A stretch of DNA of 38,430 bases from NCBI GenBank assembly GCA_001673575.1, contig LZME01000038.1, forward strand, positions 1 to 38,430, read 5' to 3'. Shown in pieces: positions 26,201-36,181 of this stretch; within the stretch, counting starts at the first letter, position 1; each line of letters opens with the position of its first letter. Source of the DNA: Mycolicibacter heraklionensis (GTDB lineage Bacteria > Actinomycetota > Actinomycetes > Mycobacteriales > Mycobacteriaceae). The notes beneath the pieces are model-generated. The model saw only the letters and a program-made list of their open reading frames with translations. It was not told where the DNA came from and searched no databases. Made by a program: the position numbers and the translations under genes.

Positions 26201-28924
26201 GCCGGTGCCGCCGGCGCCGCCGATGCCGCCGTTACTGCCGGCACCGCCATCACCGCCGGTAGCCGTGGCATTGGAGATGGTGCTGTCCTGGCTCAACGCC
26301 TGAGCCCAGCCGGTACCGCCGTTGCCACCCTTGCTGCCGTCACCCGTGCCGGTGCCGCCGTTACCACCGTGGCCGGTACCGCTGGCGTGCGAACCGCTGT
26401 TCAAGACGGTGATCTGCCCGGTCGCTCCGTTACCGCCCGTGCCACCGTCCAGCCCATCGCCGCCATTGCCACCGATGCCGGTTCCGTTGGACGTCGATCC
26501 TGTTCCGCCTGCGATGACACCGCCGGAGCCTGCATTGCCGCCGGTGCCGCCGCCGGTGGCGTCACCTCCGGTTCCGCCCGTCGCGGTGCCACTGGCGGTA
26601 CCTCCGGGACCACCCTGGCCGAGGTAGGTCTGCTGGTAGCCGCTACGGATCGTCCCGGAGCCGCCGTTACCGCCTGTGCTGTCCGTACCAGTGCCGGTTC
26701 CGCCCGCGCCGCCGTTGGCAGTGCCAGAGGAAGTACCGCCCATCGTCGCTGCATCACCACCGGTTGTCGTTATCTCGGCCGCACCACCGACACCGCCGGT
26801 ACCACCGTTCACTCCGTTGCCACCGATTCCGCCGGTAGCGGTGGTGCTGGCACCACCGGTGACGCTTCCGCCCAGTTTCGCGTCGATGAGCCCGGCGCCA
26901 CCGTCACCGCCGGTACCGCCGTTGATCCCGCCGTTGCCACCGTTGCCGCCGGTAGCCGCGCCGTTCGCACTGCTGCCTGGTCCGAACGCGGAGACCTTGC
27001 CCTGCCCACCGGTGCCACCATGGCCGCCAGCAGCCGTGGCAGTACCCGCACCGCCGGATCCGCCGTCACCGCCGGTGGCAGTTCCGCTCGCGGAGGCCCC
27101 GCCGTTGGTGAAGACGCTGCCGCCACCGCCGCCGCCACCGCCGCCACCGCCGTAGCCCGGCCCGCTGGTAGTGCCTTGAGCGCCGGCGCCACCCGCGCCG
27201 CCGCTGCCGCCACTTCCACCGGTGCCGTTGCTGGCGCCGTCACCACCGGCCCCGCCGGCACCACCGTTGCCGTCGACGCTGCCGTCGGTACCGGCACCAC
27301 CCATGCCGCCGGTGCCGCCCCTACCGCCGGCCTGGGCGTTACCGAACAAGTCGTACGTGCCTATGCCCTTGCCGCCCTGGCCGCCGGCACCACCGGCACC
27401 ACCGGCCGAAGACCCATTCGTCCCGCTGGCGCCGGTGCCGGTGCCGCTCCCATTGGCGCCACCGGCGCCGCCGGTACCGGCCGTGCCGCCGTCACCACCG
27501 GCCCCGCCGTTGCCGCCGTTGCCGGCAACCGCATTGCTGCCCCCGCCAGAACCCCTACCACCGGCACCACCGGTTCCGCCGTTGGCATCACCACCGTTGC
27601 CGCCCTTTCCGCCGGAGCCGTCGGTGGCCGTGGTGCCGTTCGTCGAGGTACCTGCTGCGCCGCCGGCACCGCCGACACCACCATTGCCCGCGACACCACC
27701 GTCATCGCCGGTACCGCCGTTACCGCCGTCGGCACCGCTGCCGACCACAGCGTTGTCACCGGCGTCGCCGGTCGCGCCGTTCGCGTTACCACCATTGCCG
27801 CCAACGCCACCGTTACCACCGGCACCGGCGTCGGCTCCCGCACCCGCAGCGCCCGCACTGGCGAACCAACCGCCTGCGCCGCCCGCACCGGCCTTGCCCG
27901 CGTCGCCGCCGGCACCGCCGGTTCCACCGTTACCACCGGTGGCGGCATTGCCGAGTAAGCCGGCGTCGTGCCCAGCAGCACCGCCGCCACCCTCGCCGCC
28001 CGCGGCACCATTACCCGCCGCGCCGCCCTTGCCGCCGGCGCCGAAGAAAGTCGAGCCCTTACCGCCGGCACCACCGTTGCCGCCGTTACCGCCGGCTTGC
28101 CCGGAACCGCCGTTGCCGTCGCCGGTGACAAAGCTGCCGAGAGCGCCTGCGGCACCGGCCAATCCATCACCACCATTGCCGCCGATACCGGGCGTACTGA
28201 ACAGACCCCACTGGGCGGCGTCACCACCGGCGCCACCGGCACCACCATCGCCGCCCGCGGTGACCGCGTTACCGCCATCGCCACCCGCGCCGCCGTGACT
28301 GAACCAGGCGAAGGGGCCGGCCGCACCACCGTCGCCACCGGCACCACCGTCGTAACCGGAGCCACCGTCACCGCCGTTCCCCCCGAACAGGCCGCCCTGC
28401 CCGCCCGAGCCGCCCTCGTCGACGCCGCCCGTACCGTCCGAGTTCCAGCCCGTACCGCCACTGCCGAAGATCCAGCCACCGGCGCCACCATCTGGGTGGG
28501 CGGCGGTGCCGTCCGCTCCGTCACCGAACGGCATCAGCCAATTAATCTCGCTCCAATTGAACGACGCGTCCGAGGCACCCGGAAGATCAACCGAGGCGGC
28601 CCCAATACCGGCCAGATTCAGATCCGCCAGAATTGCATCCCACGTTGCCGGCTCACCGAGACCGTCGAAGAAAGGCGTCCAACTGCCCGGATCGAATACC
28701 ACCGCCCAGGCCGCCTGGTCACCCCAATCGGCACCCAGGTCGGCCACGGCGTTACCCAGGTCGGCTCCGAACAGATCCACCCACACATCGTCGAAATCGG
28801 CGTGCGCGGCCGGCGCCCCCGCCCACGGCCCCAGCCCAAAGGCGAGGAACGCACCGACCGCGGTCCCGGCACCAAAGACACAGTTGCGACGACCCTTAGA
28901 TCCACCCCGAAGATGACTAGCCAT
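23225..28924 (-). CDS. Exported PGRS protein, N-terminal type B, with beta-repeat tail (1899 aa)
   Basis: Closest paralogue of the 3818-aa protein. Residues 1-42 are a signal peptide (SKGRRNCVFGAG, core [18 protein letters not shown]). Residues 43-135 are the Trp-rich type B domain (DVWVDLFGADLG, WGDQAAW, ATWDAILADLNL, FNWSEINWLMPFGDGADG). GGxGGx repeats run to about 590, then an 11-Gly hinge, then SGTATGG/TVTGG-type beta repeats to about 1600, then the shared C-terminal module (SWGELE, YGLSTGG, LGGPGGTASGTSTGG) with an extra tail ending GANNP, as in the 1522-aa protein. The frame is open up to 28972, but I place the start at the ATG at 28922-28924: it has AAGGGGGAA 6-14 bases upstream, it gives MASHLRGG directly before the signal peptide, and the promoter lies within the right distance. 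Function unknown; export to the envelope inferred. Confidence 0.9.
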   Translation of the reverse strand: MASHLRGGSKGRRNCVFGAGTAVGAFLAFGLGPWAGAPAAHADFDDVWVDLFGADLGNAVADLGADWGDQAAWAVVFDPGSWTPFFDGLGEPATWDAILADLNLAGIGAASVDLPGASDASFNWSEINWLMPFGDGADGTAAHPDGGAGGWIFGSGGTGWNSDGTGGVDEGGSGGQGGLFGGNGGDGGSGYDGGAGGDGGAAGPFAWFSHGGAGGDGGNAVTAGGDGGAGGAGGDAAQWGLFSTPGIGGNGGDGLAGAAGALGSFVTGDGNGGSGQAGGNGGNGGAGGKGSTFFGAGGKGGAAGNGAAGGEGGGGAAGHDAGLLGNAATGGNGGTGGAGGDAGKAGAGGAGGWFASAGAAGAGADAGAGGNGGVGGNGGNANGATGDAGDNAVVGSGADGGNGGTGDDGGVAGNGGVGGAGGAAGTSTNGTTATDGSGGKGGNGGDANGGTGGAGGRGSGGGSNAVAGNGGNGGAGGDGGTAGTGGAGGANGSGTGTGASGTNGSSAGGAGGAGGQGGKGIGTYDLFGNAQAGGRGGTGGMGGAGTDGSVDGNGGAGGAGGDGASNGTGGSGGSGGAGGAGAQGTTSGPGYGGGGGGGGGGGSVFTNGGASASGTATGGDGGSGGAGTATAAGGHGGTGGQGKVSAFGPGSSANGAATGGNGGNGGINGGTGGDGGAGLIDAKLGGSVTGGASTTATGGIGGNGVNGGTGGVGGAAEITTTGGDAATMGGTSSGTANGGAGGTGTGTDSTGGNGGSGTIRSGYQQTYLGQGGPGGTASGTATGGTGGDATGGGTGGNAGSGGVIAGGTGSTSNGTGIGGNGGDGLDGGTGGNGATGQITVLNSGSHASGTGHGGNGGTGTGDGSKGGNGGTGWAQALSQDSTISNATATGGDGGAGSNGGIGGAGGTGVMQTAAGPGSPGTSGANSSITDSSVSGARGGDSSTAGVTGGGGGRGNLVTGSRSVNTTGGDQIDGVTVEGGDAYGTAIGGSAELSAANGSTITDSQVIAGDGGAGGYATMTADGGSSISGSSASGADGGSGGLGGYATVSATDGASISDSHAIGGHNSDSAVGGKATVSADGANSTVDGSTATGGNAGAGDTNGGVGGKGGDALVGASQGGTVSAATATGGDGGAGTNGGHGGTGGYSEVTAGLQGGTGGSATGAGAGGDGGDANGTGSVGGNGGSGNIQGGFLRTGYGGNDGAASGFGTGGDGGNANGAGSHGGNGGTGSVVAGGSGAVAAGSGIGGNGGAGIAGGTGGIGSAGQVAALNTGAQASGTGHSGNGGDGTGVGSVGGAGTIGNVQAFGQNSQASGTATGGDGGAAGNGGHGGTGGQGRVVAFGSGSIATDSTATAGAGGDATDGGSGALGGQAYVLAGTPGLTGLGDPTSGGTVTGSTAIGGTAGDLNGGIAQVQAINGSISNSTAMAGDGGAGGFGGYATISATNNGAISGSDATGGNSTAGGAGGEATISADGAGSSIAGSDATGGDAGSGGDGGHGFITATNGGAITNTPATGGDGTDTANGGNADVSADGIGSSIAASSATAGNGGVGDGNAGVGGAGGAAGIAVVNGAQVIDTTVAGGVGGNGMDGGQGGLGGFGLAGATGAGSTITGASATGGVGGLGNAGHGGTGGSGQLIVDSAGGTIGGAGNTATAVGGAGGAGIDGGQGGNGSWGELEADGAGGNSYGLSTGGAGGEATGAGSVGGNGGSSDIESAKTTSGFGDPTLGGPGGTASGTSTGGAGGTAVNGGHGGAGGKASIAAGGQDAVASGTSNGGTGGEGDGGQGGNAGYSRITALGENTTSTGGSATGGDGGKGTGGGTGGTGADGNIGAALTSSGSATDHPTANNNTVVGGSGGLGGSGHTGGNGTEADVYAVNHGENPGWPNPNSNQTVNGADGANNP

Positions 28925-28981
28925 GACGGATTCCCCCTTAACTGATGCACAACGCGGGCACAGCATTCGCATTGGGAAACT

Positions 28982-29009
28982 ACGTTAACACCGATTCAGG
29001 ATCCGTCAA
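28982..29009 (-). promoter_or_regulatory. Type B promoter of the 1899-aa PGRS gene
   Basis: Minus-strand -35 TTGACG (29004-29009), 16-base spacer, -10 TAACGT (28982-28987), 63 bases before the start codon. The flanks AGGGGTTGAC and TAAC-x-TAG are shared with 22906-22933. Confidence 0.7.
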
Positions 29010-29525
29010 CCCCTGTACACTCTGACAGACCAACGATCGATATTGACGCTTGTGAACCCTAATTACGGTTAGTTGTCCTCCGTAATGTGAGTTACAACCA
29101 GTGTTGTCAGTTGCACCCTCACAGGCTATTAACAGCTAAGTGGCGCACCCGCATGCTCTCAGTGACGGAATCGAGCGCTCAGCGTGTTTGCTGGTAGTTG
29201 CAGGCTCGGGGATCAGCGGCCACCCATCGCGGCGCCTTAGGACACCAGGTGCAGGCCACCAGCGGCCGCGTCGCCGGACCGGCCCGGCGCCCACCATTCA
29301 AGGGAGCGGCTCCGACGGCGTGCCGGCCCAGACGGAGACAGAAGGGCGACGGCCTCGGCTCCGGCATCCTCCGCAGGGCTTCGACGGCTGGGGCGGAACT
29401 CGCGGCTATCCGCGCGTTTCGGATGCCCCTATTGCTGTTCGGTAACACGTCGTCACCAGTGGCGATAAGCGCAGCGGTTGATAATAAGAACGGGCATTCT
29501 CCCGCCTTTTTCTCGCCAGAAAAAG
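29010..29525. other. Intergenic region between the 1899-aa and 2097-aa PGRS genes
   Basis: The first 130 bases are AT-richer and include small inverted repeats, such as ACAAC-CAGT-GTTGT at 29094-29107. From about 29190 the DNA is GC-rich. Plus- and minus-strand frames of about 90-100 codons exist there (29140-29445, 29179-29448), but they have Arg/Pro-rich compositions, no ribosome sites and no domain I recognise. I see no RNA gene. Confidence 0.5.
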
Positions 29526-29561
29526 CGACGCGGCCACCCCGTTACCGGGGCAGCCGCGTCG
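29526..29561 (-). terminator. Terminator of the 2097-aa PGRS gene
   Basis: Outer arms 29526-29534 (CGACGCGGC) and 29553-29561, inner CCCCG/CGGGG at 29537-29541 and 29546-29550. On the minus strand the stem is followed by CTTTTTCT, making this a classical intrinsic terminator 17 bases after the stop. Confidence 0.9.
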
Positions 29562-29577
29562 GTCTGTCGGAACCGGA

Positions 29578-32500
29578 TCAGCCGTTGGGGCCCGATCCGT
29601 TCGGGCCGTTGCCGCCGTGGCCGCCGTTGCCGCCAAGGCCCAGGTTTCCACCGTCACCGCCGGCGCCGCCGGCACCGCCGGTCCCGGATGTGCCGGTGTT
29701 GTTCCAGCCGTCACCGCCGTTGCCGCCGTTGCCGACCGGGCCGCCGGGCACGCTGCCCGCACTGCCCGCCGTAGCGTTGCCAGAACCGGTCCCGGCGGTG
29801 CCACCCGCGGCGCTCGGGTAAGCGACGTCGCCGCCATCCCCGCCGTCGCCGCCCTTGTGGTTGGTGGCGTCGCCGTTGGCTCCGGCACCGCCGTTACCCG
29901 CGGTGCCACCGGCGCCGCCGTTGCCGCCGTTGCCGCCCGCTCCGAGGCTGCCCGTGGTACCGTGCGCCGCGGTCCCACCGAGGCCACCGTTGCCGCCGTT
30001 ACCGCCCTGACCGCCGATGGCGCCGTCGCCACCGTCTTGGCCGTTGTTGGCCTGACCGGCAATTCCAGAGGCCACCGCGCCGGCAGCACCGTTCATGCCG
30101 CTGCCGCCCTGGCCGCCGTCGGCACCCGAACCACCGGCACCCCCGGCGCCGCCGTTGCCGGACAAGGCACCGCCGAGTCCGCCCGCGCCGCCGTTGCCGC
30201 CCGCGCCGCCGTCCTGGCCGTTGAGGCCGGAGCCGCCCGGGACGGTGGCGCTGAGGCCGGCCATGCCCGCCGTGCCGCTACCGCCGGCACCACCGTCGCC
30301 ACCGTTGCCGATCGCGCCGCCGTTGCCGCCCTTGCCGCCGGCACCACCGGACGCCCCTGTCACCGCGTTCGGGTCGTGCGACGGGTCATATCCGGCGCCG
30401 CCGTTACCACCGTTGCCCGACGGACCGATGGCCTGGGTGCCGTTCGCGCCGTCGGTCCCGTCGGTGCCCCCGGCACCGGCCGTGGTTCCGGCCGCGCCGC
30501 CGTTGCCGCCGGTGCCGGCGATGCTGCCCGGGTCACCACCGTTACCGCCGTTACCGCCGTTGGGGGTGCTGGCGTCACCGGCGGCGCCGTTGCCGCCTTG
30601 GCCGCCCTCGCCCGCGGTTCCGGCGCTGCCGCCGTTGCCGCCGTTGCCGTTGGTGCCGACGGTGCCGTGGCTGGTGGTGCCGGCACTTCCGCCGGCGCCA
30701 CCGGTGCCGCCGGATCCGGCTTCACCGCCGTTACCGCCGTTGCCGCCGCTCGCGCCGGCCACCGATCCGGTGCTGGCGTCATAGCCGGCGCCACCGGTCC
30801 CGCCGGCGCCGCCGGCCCCACCGTTGCCGCCGTTGCCGCCGTTTCCTGCCACGTTGGCCGCCAGCGAACCGCCGTTGCCGCCCGCACCGCCCTTGCCGCC
30901 ATTGCCACCGGCCAGGCCTTGACCACCGGCACCACCGTTCGGATCTGCGAGCGCGCCCGCGGTGCCGGCCGCGCCGGTCCCGCCGACGCCGGTCTTACCG
31001 TCTCCGCCGACGCCACCGTTGCCACCATTGCCGATGTTGCCGCCGTTGCCGCCGGCTCCACCGTTCCCGCCGCTGGTGCCGCCGGCGGCCCCGGCGTCGG
31101 TGGCGGCGTTGTAGCCGTTGCCGCCCGTGCCGCCGTTACCGGCCGGGCCGGTGACTCCGGTGCCGTCGGCCCCGTCGCCGCCGTTGATGCCGCCGGTACC
31201 GCCGGTGCCGTGTGCACCGCCGGCGCCGCCGCTGCCCGCGGTGCCGGCGTTGCCACCCGCACCGCCGTTGCCGCCGTTGACGGTGACCGCGTCGCCGTCG
31301 CCGCCGTTGCCGCCGTCGCCCGGTGTGCCGGCGTCACCGCCCGCACCGCCCGCACCGCCGTTTCCGTTGGCACCCGCGGTCCCATGCGCCGACGCGCCAC
31401 CGTTGCCGCCGGCACCGCCGTAGCCACCGGCCTGGCCGTTGCCGCCGGAACCACCGTCGGTTCCGGCACCACCGGCCGTGGTGGCGCTGGTGCCGGCCAG
31501 ACCGTCGCCACCGGAACCGCCCTTGCCGCCGGCCCCGCCAACACCCCCGGTGCCGCCGTTGCCCGACGTCGACCCGCCGACACCACCGTCGCCGCCCTTA
31601 CCGCCGTGGAAGCCCGCGGTGCCGTCGGTGCCGCTGATGTGGGCCAGCGTGCCCTGGTCGCCGTCGACGCCGTCGCCACCGGAGCCGCCGGAGCCGCCCG
31701 CTCCACCGTTGCCGATGTTGCCGCCGTCGCCGCCCTTACCGCCGTCGCCACCGACGCCGGTCGCGTTGGTGAATCCGGCGCCACCTGCGCCACCGTTGCC
31801 GGCCGGGCCGGTGGGGCTGCTGCCCGCGGTGCCGCCGGTCGCAGCGCCTGCGCCGGTACCGACCGCGCCGCCGTTTCCACCGGTGCTCGAGTTCCCCCCG
31901 GCTCCGCCGTTGCCCCCGTTGAGGTTTGCCACGTCGCCGGCCGCACCGTCGCCGCCGTTGCCACCCGCTGCGCCGTCGCCACCAGCGCCGCCGGACCCGG
32001 CTGCGCCCACCGCGCCGTCGGCTCCAGTACCGCCCGCGGCCACACCACCGGCCGCACCGCCGTTGCCGCCCCGGCCGCCATTGCCGGCGACACCGGCGTC
32101 GCCACCCTTCTCGCCAGAACCGTCACCGCCGTTGAGGTAGCTGCCGTTCACCCCGGCCGCGCCAGCGCCGGCGTTTCCGCCCTGGGCGCCTGCACCGCCG
32201 GCACCGCCGTTGCCGCCATGCCCGGAGATGGAGCCGCCGAGACCACCCGCGCCACCGTTGCCGCCGGACCCGCCGTCTGTGCCGCTGGTGCCGTTGTCGC
32301 CTGCGACCGTCGCAGCGACACCGTTGGTGCCTGCGACACCGCTGCCGCCAGCGCCGCCGTCGCCACCGTTGCCGAGGTTGCCGCCGTCGCCACCGCGGCC
32401 GCCGTTGCCGCCGGAAGCGCCGGCCGCGCTCGAGGTGAAGCCGTCGCCACCACGGCCGCCGTTGCCGACCGCGCCAGTCACGCCGGCACCCGCCGCGCCG

Positions 32501-35500
32501 GTGCTGCCGGTGGTGGAACCCGTGCCGGCCGTTCCCGCGGCACCGCCCTGGCTGGAGTCACCACCGCGACCACCGTTGCCACCGTTGATGTTGTTCGCAT
32601 CGCCGTTGGCGCCGGCGCCGCCATTGCCGCCCGCGGCACCGTCGCCACCGTTGCCCGCGTTGCCGCCGGCACCGGTCGCAGCGGAGCTGCCGTTGCCGTT
32701 GGTGCCGCCCGCACCGCCGTTACCGCCGCTACCGCCGGCGCCGGCCGTCCCGGCGTTCCCGCCGGCACCACCATTGCCGTCACCGGTGGCGAACGATCCA
32801 GCCGCACCGGCGACACCGGCCGCGGCGTCACCACCGTCGGCGCCCGAACCGCCATTGCCACCGACACCACCGGTCAACGTGGTCAAGCCGGTACCGGCGT
32901 TGCCGCCCTTGCCACCCGAGCCACCCGAGCCACCGGCGGTCCCGGAGTTGCCATTGCCGTTGCCGTCGGTGCCGACGGCGTTGACGCCGGCCACACCGTC
33001 GCCACCAGCGCCACCGTTGCCGCCGTTGCCCAGATTGCCGCCGTCACCACCGGCACCACCGTTGCCGCCAGAAGCACCGGCCACGCCGGAGGTGAAGCCG
33101 TCACCACCCCGACCGCCGTTGCCGGCCGGGCCGGTCACACCAGCGCCCTGGGAACCGGCGCTGCCCGTCGAGGAACCGGTGCCGGCCGTGCCCGCGGCAC
33201 CGCCCTGGCTGGAGTCGCCACCGCGACCGCCGTTGCCGCCATTGAGGTGCGACGCGTCGCCGTGGGCGCCCGCACCACCGTCGCCGCCCAGAGCACCCGC
33301 TCCGCCACTACCGGCGTTGCCGCCGGCGCCAGTCGCCGCCGAGCTGCCGTCACCGTTGGTGCCTCCGACACCGCCATTGCCGCCGTTGCCGCCGGCGCCG
33401 GCCGTCCCGGCGTTGCCGCCGGCACCACCATTGCCGTCACCGGAGGTAAACGAACCGGCCGCACCGGCCGCACCGGCCACGGCGTCGCCGCCGTCGGCGC
33501 CCGAACCACCGGCACCGCCGATGCCACCGGTCAGGGTGCTCAGGCCGGTGCCTGCGTTACCGCCCTTGCCGCCGAAGCCACCGGAGCCACCGCTGGTGCC
33601 GGAGTTGCCGTTGCCGTTTGCGTCGGTCCCGACACCGTTGGTCCCGGCCACGCCGTTGCCGCCGGCCCCGCCGTTGCCACCATTGCCGAGGTTGCCACCG
33701 TCACCGCCGGCGCCACCGTTACCACCGGAGGCCCCGGCCACCGTGGAGGTGAAGCCGTTGCCCCCGTCGCCTCCGTTGCCGCCGCTGGTCACCTGGCTGC
33801 CGGCGCCGCCGTGCAGGCCAGAAGTGCCACCGTTGCCGCCAGTGCCGGCGCTACCACCGGCACCACCGGCACCTTCGACGCCGGCGTTGCCACCGTTGCC
33901 GCCGCGACCTCCGTCAACATGGGTGGCATCGCCGTCCGCGCCCCGGCCGCCGTTACCGCCGGCGCCGGCGTCGCCGCCCTTGCCGCCCGCACCGCCATTG
34001 CCGTTTCCACCGTTGCTGGTGGCACCGTTGCCCGCGTTACCGCCGGCGCCACCCTCGCCGCCGGTACCACCGGCACCACCGTTGCCGCCGTTCTCCCCCG
34101 CGCCGTCGTTGACGCCTTGCACGCCCGCCGCTCCGGTGTATCCGGCACCGCCGGCACCACCAAGACCGCCCCGACCGCCGACACCACCGTCACCACCGGT
34201 TCCGGAGTTGGGGTTCAGGGCGTCACCGCCGGCCCCGCCGGCACCCCCCTTGCCCCCGGTACCACCGGCACCGCCCTGGCCGGCCTCCCAGCCGCCGGCG
34301 CCGCCCGCGCCACCGTTGCCTCCGTTGCCACCGGCACCGCCCTTGCCGCCGTGGCCGTTCTCCAACAGCACGCCACTGTTGCCGCCCCGACCGCCGTCGC
34401 CGCCGTTACCGCCGTTGCCACCGGTTCCGCCGTCGCCGACCGCGCCGGCGTTGCCGCCAAGACCGCCGTTGCCGCCGGCGATGCTCAGTGCCTTGAAGCC
34501 CAGTTCGCCTGCGTGGGCGGCGTTGTAGGCCGCCACATCGAAGCCGTCGCCGCCGTTGCCGCCGTTGCCGCCGTGCGCGGCCGCCTGCCCGTCGGCGCCA
34601 CTGGCCGCATGCTCGGTGGTCGACCCACCGATCAGGCCGCCCTGACCGCCGTGACCGATCGCGCCCGGATCGCCGCCGTTACCGCCGTCACCGCCGTCGG
34701 GATGTTCGCTGGTGGCGTCCAAGCCGGCGCCACCATCGCCGGCGATTCCGGCGTTGCCGCCGGCACCACCGGCACCACCGAGCCCGTTGACCCCCGCAGA
34801 ACCCAAGCTGCTGCCGGCACCGCCAAGACCACCCTGGCCGCCCTGACCACCATTGGCGCCATCACCACCACCGGCACCATCACCACCATTTCCATTGCTG
34901 GCGGCCACATCCCAGTCACCAGCAGCACCGTCACCACCGCGGCCACCATTACCGCCGACACCACCGACACCGCCGACACCACCATTGCCACCGTTGCCGA
35001 ACAAGCCCGACGCCTTACCACCGGCACCACCATTGCCGCCGTTACCGCCGAGGACACCATTGCCACCGACCGCACCCGCGCCGTCTCCGCCCGAAGCCCA
35101 CACCCCGGTAGCACCGGCCAGACCCGCCGCACCGGCGGCTCCGATTCCCCCGGCTCCACCGGCACCGCCGGAACCGAACAACCAACCCGCGCCATCGCCA
35201 CCATTACCGCCGGCCCCACCACCGTCGCCGCCCACACCACCGGTACCGCCAACGCCCATCCAGGAACCGCCGGCACCACCATCGCCACCGGCCAGGCCCG
35301 CCAGACCCGCACCGCCGGCGCCGCCGTTGCCGAACAGCCCTGCCGCACCACCATCACCGCCGGCGACACCGTCGCCACCATCACCGAACAGCCAACCGCC
35401 CGCACCACCATTGCCGCCATCGACACCGGCAATGCCGGCAGCGCCATTGCCGATGATGATCGAACCGAACCCGAACGTCTCGTTGATGAACGAGTTGACC

Positions 35501-35871
35501 TCGATGCCCAACGGGCTCTCGATCCAGTCGACCATGCCCGCGTGCAACGGCGTGTAGACGAACTCGTCGATGTAGGCACTCAGGTCGAACGGGTCGCCAC
35601 TGGCCAAGCCCGCCGACGAATCGAACAACGACCCCCAGTCGAACGCCACCGCCGTGTCCGCATCGGCACTCGGCCAGGCCGCCGGGTCGAACAGATCCAG
35701 CAGCCAATCGAACTCACCATCAGCTTGCGCTGCCGGCGCCGACACCAACGGCGTCATACCGAACGCCAAGAAGGCCGCCGCCGCGGAACCCGCACCCAGC
35801 ACTGCGCGACGCGAGCCTCCGATGTGCTTCCCGACTCCGGTCTGCCGTGCGCGCTGACGCTTTCCAGTCAT
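29578..35871 (-). CDS. Exported PGRS protein, N-terminal type C (2097 aa)
   Basis: Residues 1-50 are a signal peptide with the clearest twin-arginine motif in the set ([11 protein letters not shown] at 18-28), core [13 protein letters not shown] and AQA|D. Residues 51-137 are a distinct type C domain ([38 protein letters not shown]). At 137-143 SIIIGNG begins the repeat region, a transition that resembles the GRPLIGNG junction of PE_PGRS proteins, but no PE domain precedes it. GGxGGN/A repeats then run to the end without poly-Gly hinge, beta region or shared C-terminal module. A 657-bp super-repeat covers about 700-1370. The C-terminus is [12 protein letters not shown]. The ATG at 35869-35871 has GGGGCAG 4 bases upstream. 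The promoter is not obvious. Function unknown. Confidence 0.9.
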   Translation of the reverse strand: MTGKRQRARQTGVGKHIGGSRRAVLGAGSAAAAFLAFGMTPLVSAPAAQADGEFDWLLDLFDPAAWPSADADTAVAFDWGSLFDSSAGLASGDPFDLSAYIDEFVYTPLHAGMVDWIESPLGIEVNSFINETFGFGSIIIGNGAAGIAGVDGGNGGAGGWLFGDGGDGVAGGDGGAAGLFGNGGAGGAGLAGLAGGDGGAGGSWMGVGGTGGVGGDGGGAGGNGGDGAGWLFGSGGAGGAGGIGAAGAAGLAGATGVWASGGDGAGAVGGNGVLGGNGGNGGAGGKASGLFGNGGNGGVGGVGGVGGNGGRGGDGAAGDWDVAASNGNGGDGAGGGDGANGGQGGQGGLGGAGSSLGSAGVNGLGGAGGAGGNAGIAGDGGAGLDATSEHPDGGDGGNGGDPGAIGHGGQGGLIGGSTTEHAASGADGQAAAHGGNGGNGGDGFDVAAYNAAHAGELGFKALSIAGGNGGLGGNAGAVGDGGTGGNGGNGGDGGRGGNSGVLLENGHGGKGGAGGNGGNGGAGGAGGWEAGQGGAGGTGGKGGAGGAGGDALNPNSGTGGDGGVGGRGGLGGAGGAGYTGAAGVQGVNDGAGENGGNGGAGGTGGEGGAGGNAGNGATSNGGNGNGGAGGKGGDAGAGGNGGRGADGDATHVDGGRGGNGGNAGVEGAGGAGGSAGTGGNGGTSGLHGGAGSQVTSGGNGGDGGNGFTSTVAGASGGNGGAGGDGGNLGNGGNGGAGGNGVAGTNGVGTDANGNGNSGTSGGSGGFGGKGGNAGTGLSTLTGGIGGAGGSGADGGDAVAGAAGAAGSFTSGDGNGGAGGNAGTAGAGGNGGNGGVGGTNGDGSSAATGAGGNAGSGGAGALGGDGGAGAHGDASHLNGGNGGRGGDSSQGGAAGTAGTGSSTGSAGSQGAGVTGPAGNGGRGGDGFTSGVAGASGGNGGAGGDGGNLGNGGNGGAGGDGVAGVNAVGTDGNGNGNSGTAGGSGGSGGKGGNAGTGLTTLTGGVGGNGGSGADGGDAAAGVAGAAGSFATGDGNGGAGGNAGTAGAGGSGGNGGAGGTNGNGSSAATGAGGNAGNGGDGAAGGNGGAGANGDANNINGGNGGRGGDSSQGGAAGTAGTGSTTGSTGAAGAGVTGAVGNGGRGGDGFTSSAAGASGGNGGRGGDGGNLGNGGDGGAGGSGVAGTNGVAATVAGDNGTSGTDGGSGGNGGAGGLGGSISGHGGNGGAGGAGAQGGNAGAGAAGVNGSYLNGGDGSGEKGGDAGVAGNGGRGGNGGAAGGVAAGGTGADGAVGAAGSGGAGGDGAAGGNGGDGAAGDVANLNGGNGGAGGNSSTGGNGGAVGTGAGAATGGTAGSSPTGPAGNGGAGGAGFTNATGVGGDGGKGGDGGNIGNGGAGGSGGSGGDGVDGDQGTLAHISGTDGTAGFHGGKGGDGGVGGSTSGNGGTGGVGGAGGKGGSGGDGLAGTSATTAGGAGTDGGSGGNGQAGGYGGAGGNGGASAHGTAGANGNGGAGGAGGDAGTPGDGGNGGDGDAVTVNGGNGGAGGNAGTAGSGGAGGAHGTGGTGGINGGDGADGTGVTGPAGNGGTGGNGYNAATDAGAAGGTSGGNGGAGGNGGNIGNGGNGGVGGDGKTGVGGTGAAGTAGALADPNGGAGGQGLAGGNGGKGGAGGNGGSLAANVAGNGGNGGNGGAGGAGGTGGAGYDASTGSVAGASGGNGGNGGEAGSGGTGGAGGSAGTTSHGTVGTNGNGGNGGSAGTAGEGGQGGNGAAGDASTPNGGNGGNGGDPGSIAGTGGNGGAAGTTAGAGGTDGTDGANGTQAIGPSGNGGNGGAGYDPSHDPNAVTGASGGAGGKGGNGGAIGNGGDGGAGGSGTAGMAGLSATVPGGSGLNGQDGGAGGNGGAGGLGGALSGNGGAGGAGGSGADGGQGGSGMNGAAGAVASGIAGQANNGQDGGDGAIGGQGGNGGNGGLGGTAAHGTTGSLGAGGNGGNGGAGGTAGNGGAGANGDATNHKGGDGGDGGDVAYPSAAGGTAGTGSGNATAGSAGSVPGGPVGNGGNGGDGWNNTGTSGTGGAGGAGGDGGNLGLGGNGGHGGNGPNGSGPNG
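31766..33760 (-). repeat. 657-bp super-repeat in the 2097-aa PGRS gene
   Basis: The marker GAGGTGAAG (encoding the FTS in GGDGFTS) occurs at 32432, 33089 and 33746, exactly 657 bases (219 codons) apart, with a degenerate fourth copy near 31766. Each unit contains, in protein order, [27 protein letters not shown], a NGNGNSGT segment, LTGG, GSFxx[15 protein letters not shown] and [11 protein letters not shown]. Confidence 0.8.
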
Positions 35872-36181
35872 TTACTGCCCCAAGTTCTCAAACGGTGGCC
35901 CAGTGCATGGGCCCATGGATGGTTGTGATGTTGTGCTCCGCTGACGCCGCGCCTGCTGCGCGGCCACAGTCAGATCGGGAATCGATCCGCCACGGAGAAT
36001 CCGCCGGGCGTCGAGCCATCCACCCATGTCATCGCGGTACTTACCTGAACCATCCGAATCCGGATGGACGCAGCTCGGGATACGGAGCGCTTCCTGTGCT
36101 TACAGGTGCTCGGCCCAGCTGCCCTGGCGTACCAGGGCAGCGATCTCATCGCGGACATCCGTTCACTCGACGACCTGACGC
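35872..36181. other. Structured intergenic region between the last two PGRS genes
   Basis: No gene supported; a 62-codon minus frame (35970-36158) has no domain or ribosome site. The region holds several perfect hairpins: 35897-35902 with 35908-35913, 35946-35952 with 35958-35964, and 36050-36056 with 36061-36067. Unlike the other PGRS upstream regions it is GC-rich and shows neither the type A nor the type B promoter. Confidence 0.5.
36118..36141 (-). terminator. Probable terminator of the last PGRS gene
   Basis: A perfect 10-bp stem (GCTGCCCTGG, 36118-36127 against 36132-36141) with a 4-base loop, 40 bases after the stop. No T-run. Position and stem resemble those after the other PGRS genes. 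Confidence 0.6.

Noticed and set aside
28925..28972. Longer start for the 1899-aa gene (16 more codons)
   Set aside because: AAGGGGGAA directly precedes the inner ATG at 28924, and the signal peptide begins there; the extension would run back towards the promoter.
29140..29445. About 100-codon frames on both strands in the 29.0-29.5 kb gap
   Set aside because: Arg/Pro/Gly-rich composition typical of non-coding GC-rich DNA; no start signals.
3603..35928. Very long plus-strand frames across the PGRS genes (for example 3603-6311 and the 2103-codon 29617-35928)
   Set aside because: They encode Ala/Thr/Val-only or Pro-Pro-Leu-Pro strings, start inside other genes, and have no ribosome sites or domains. 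They arise because GGC/GCC/AAC codons avoid stops on the other strand. The minus frames have signal peptides, ribosome sites, promoters and terminators.
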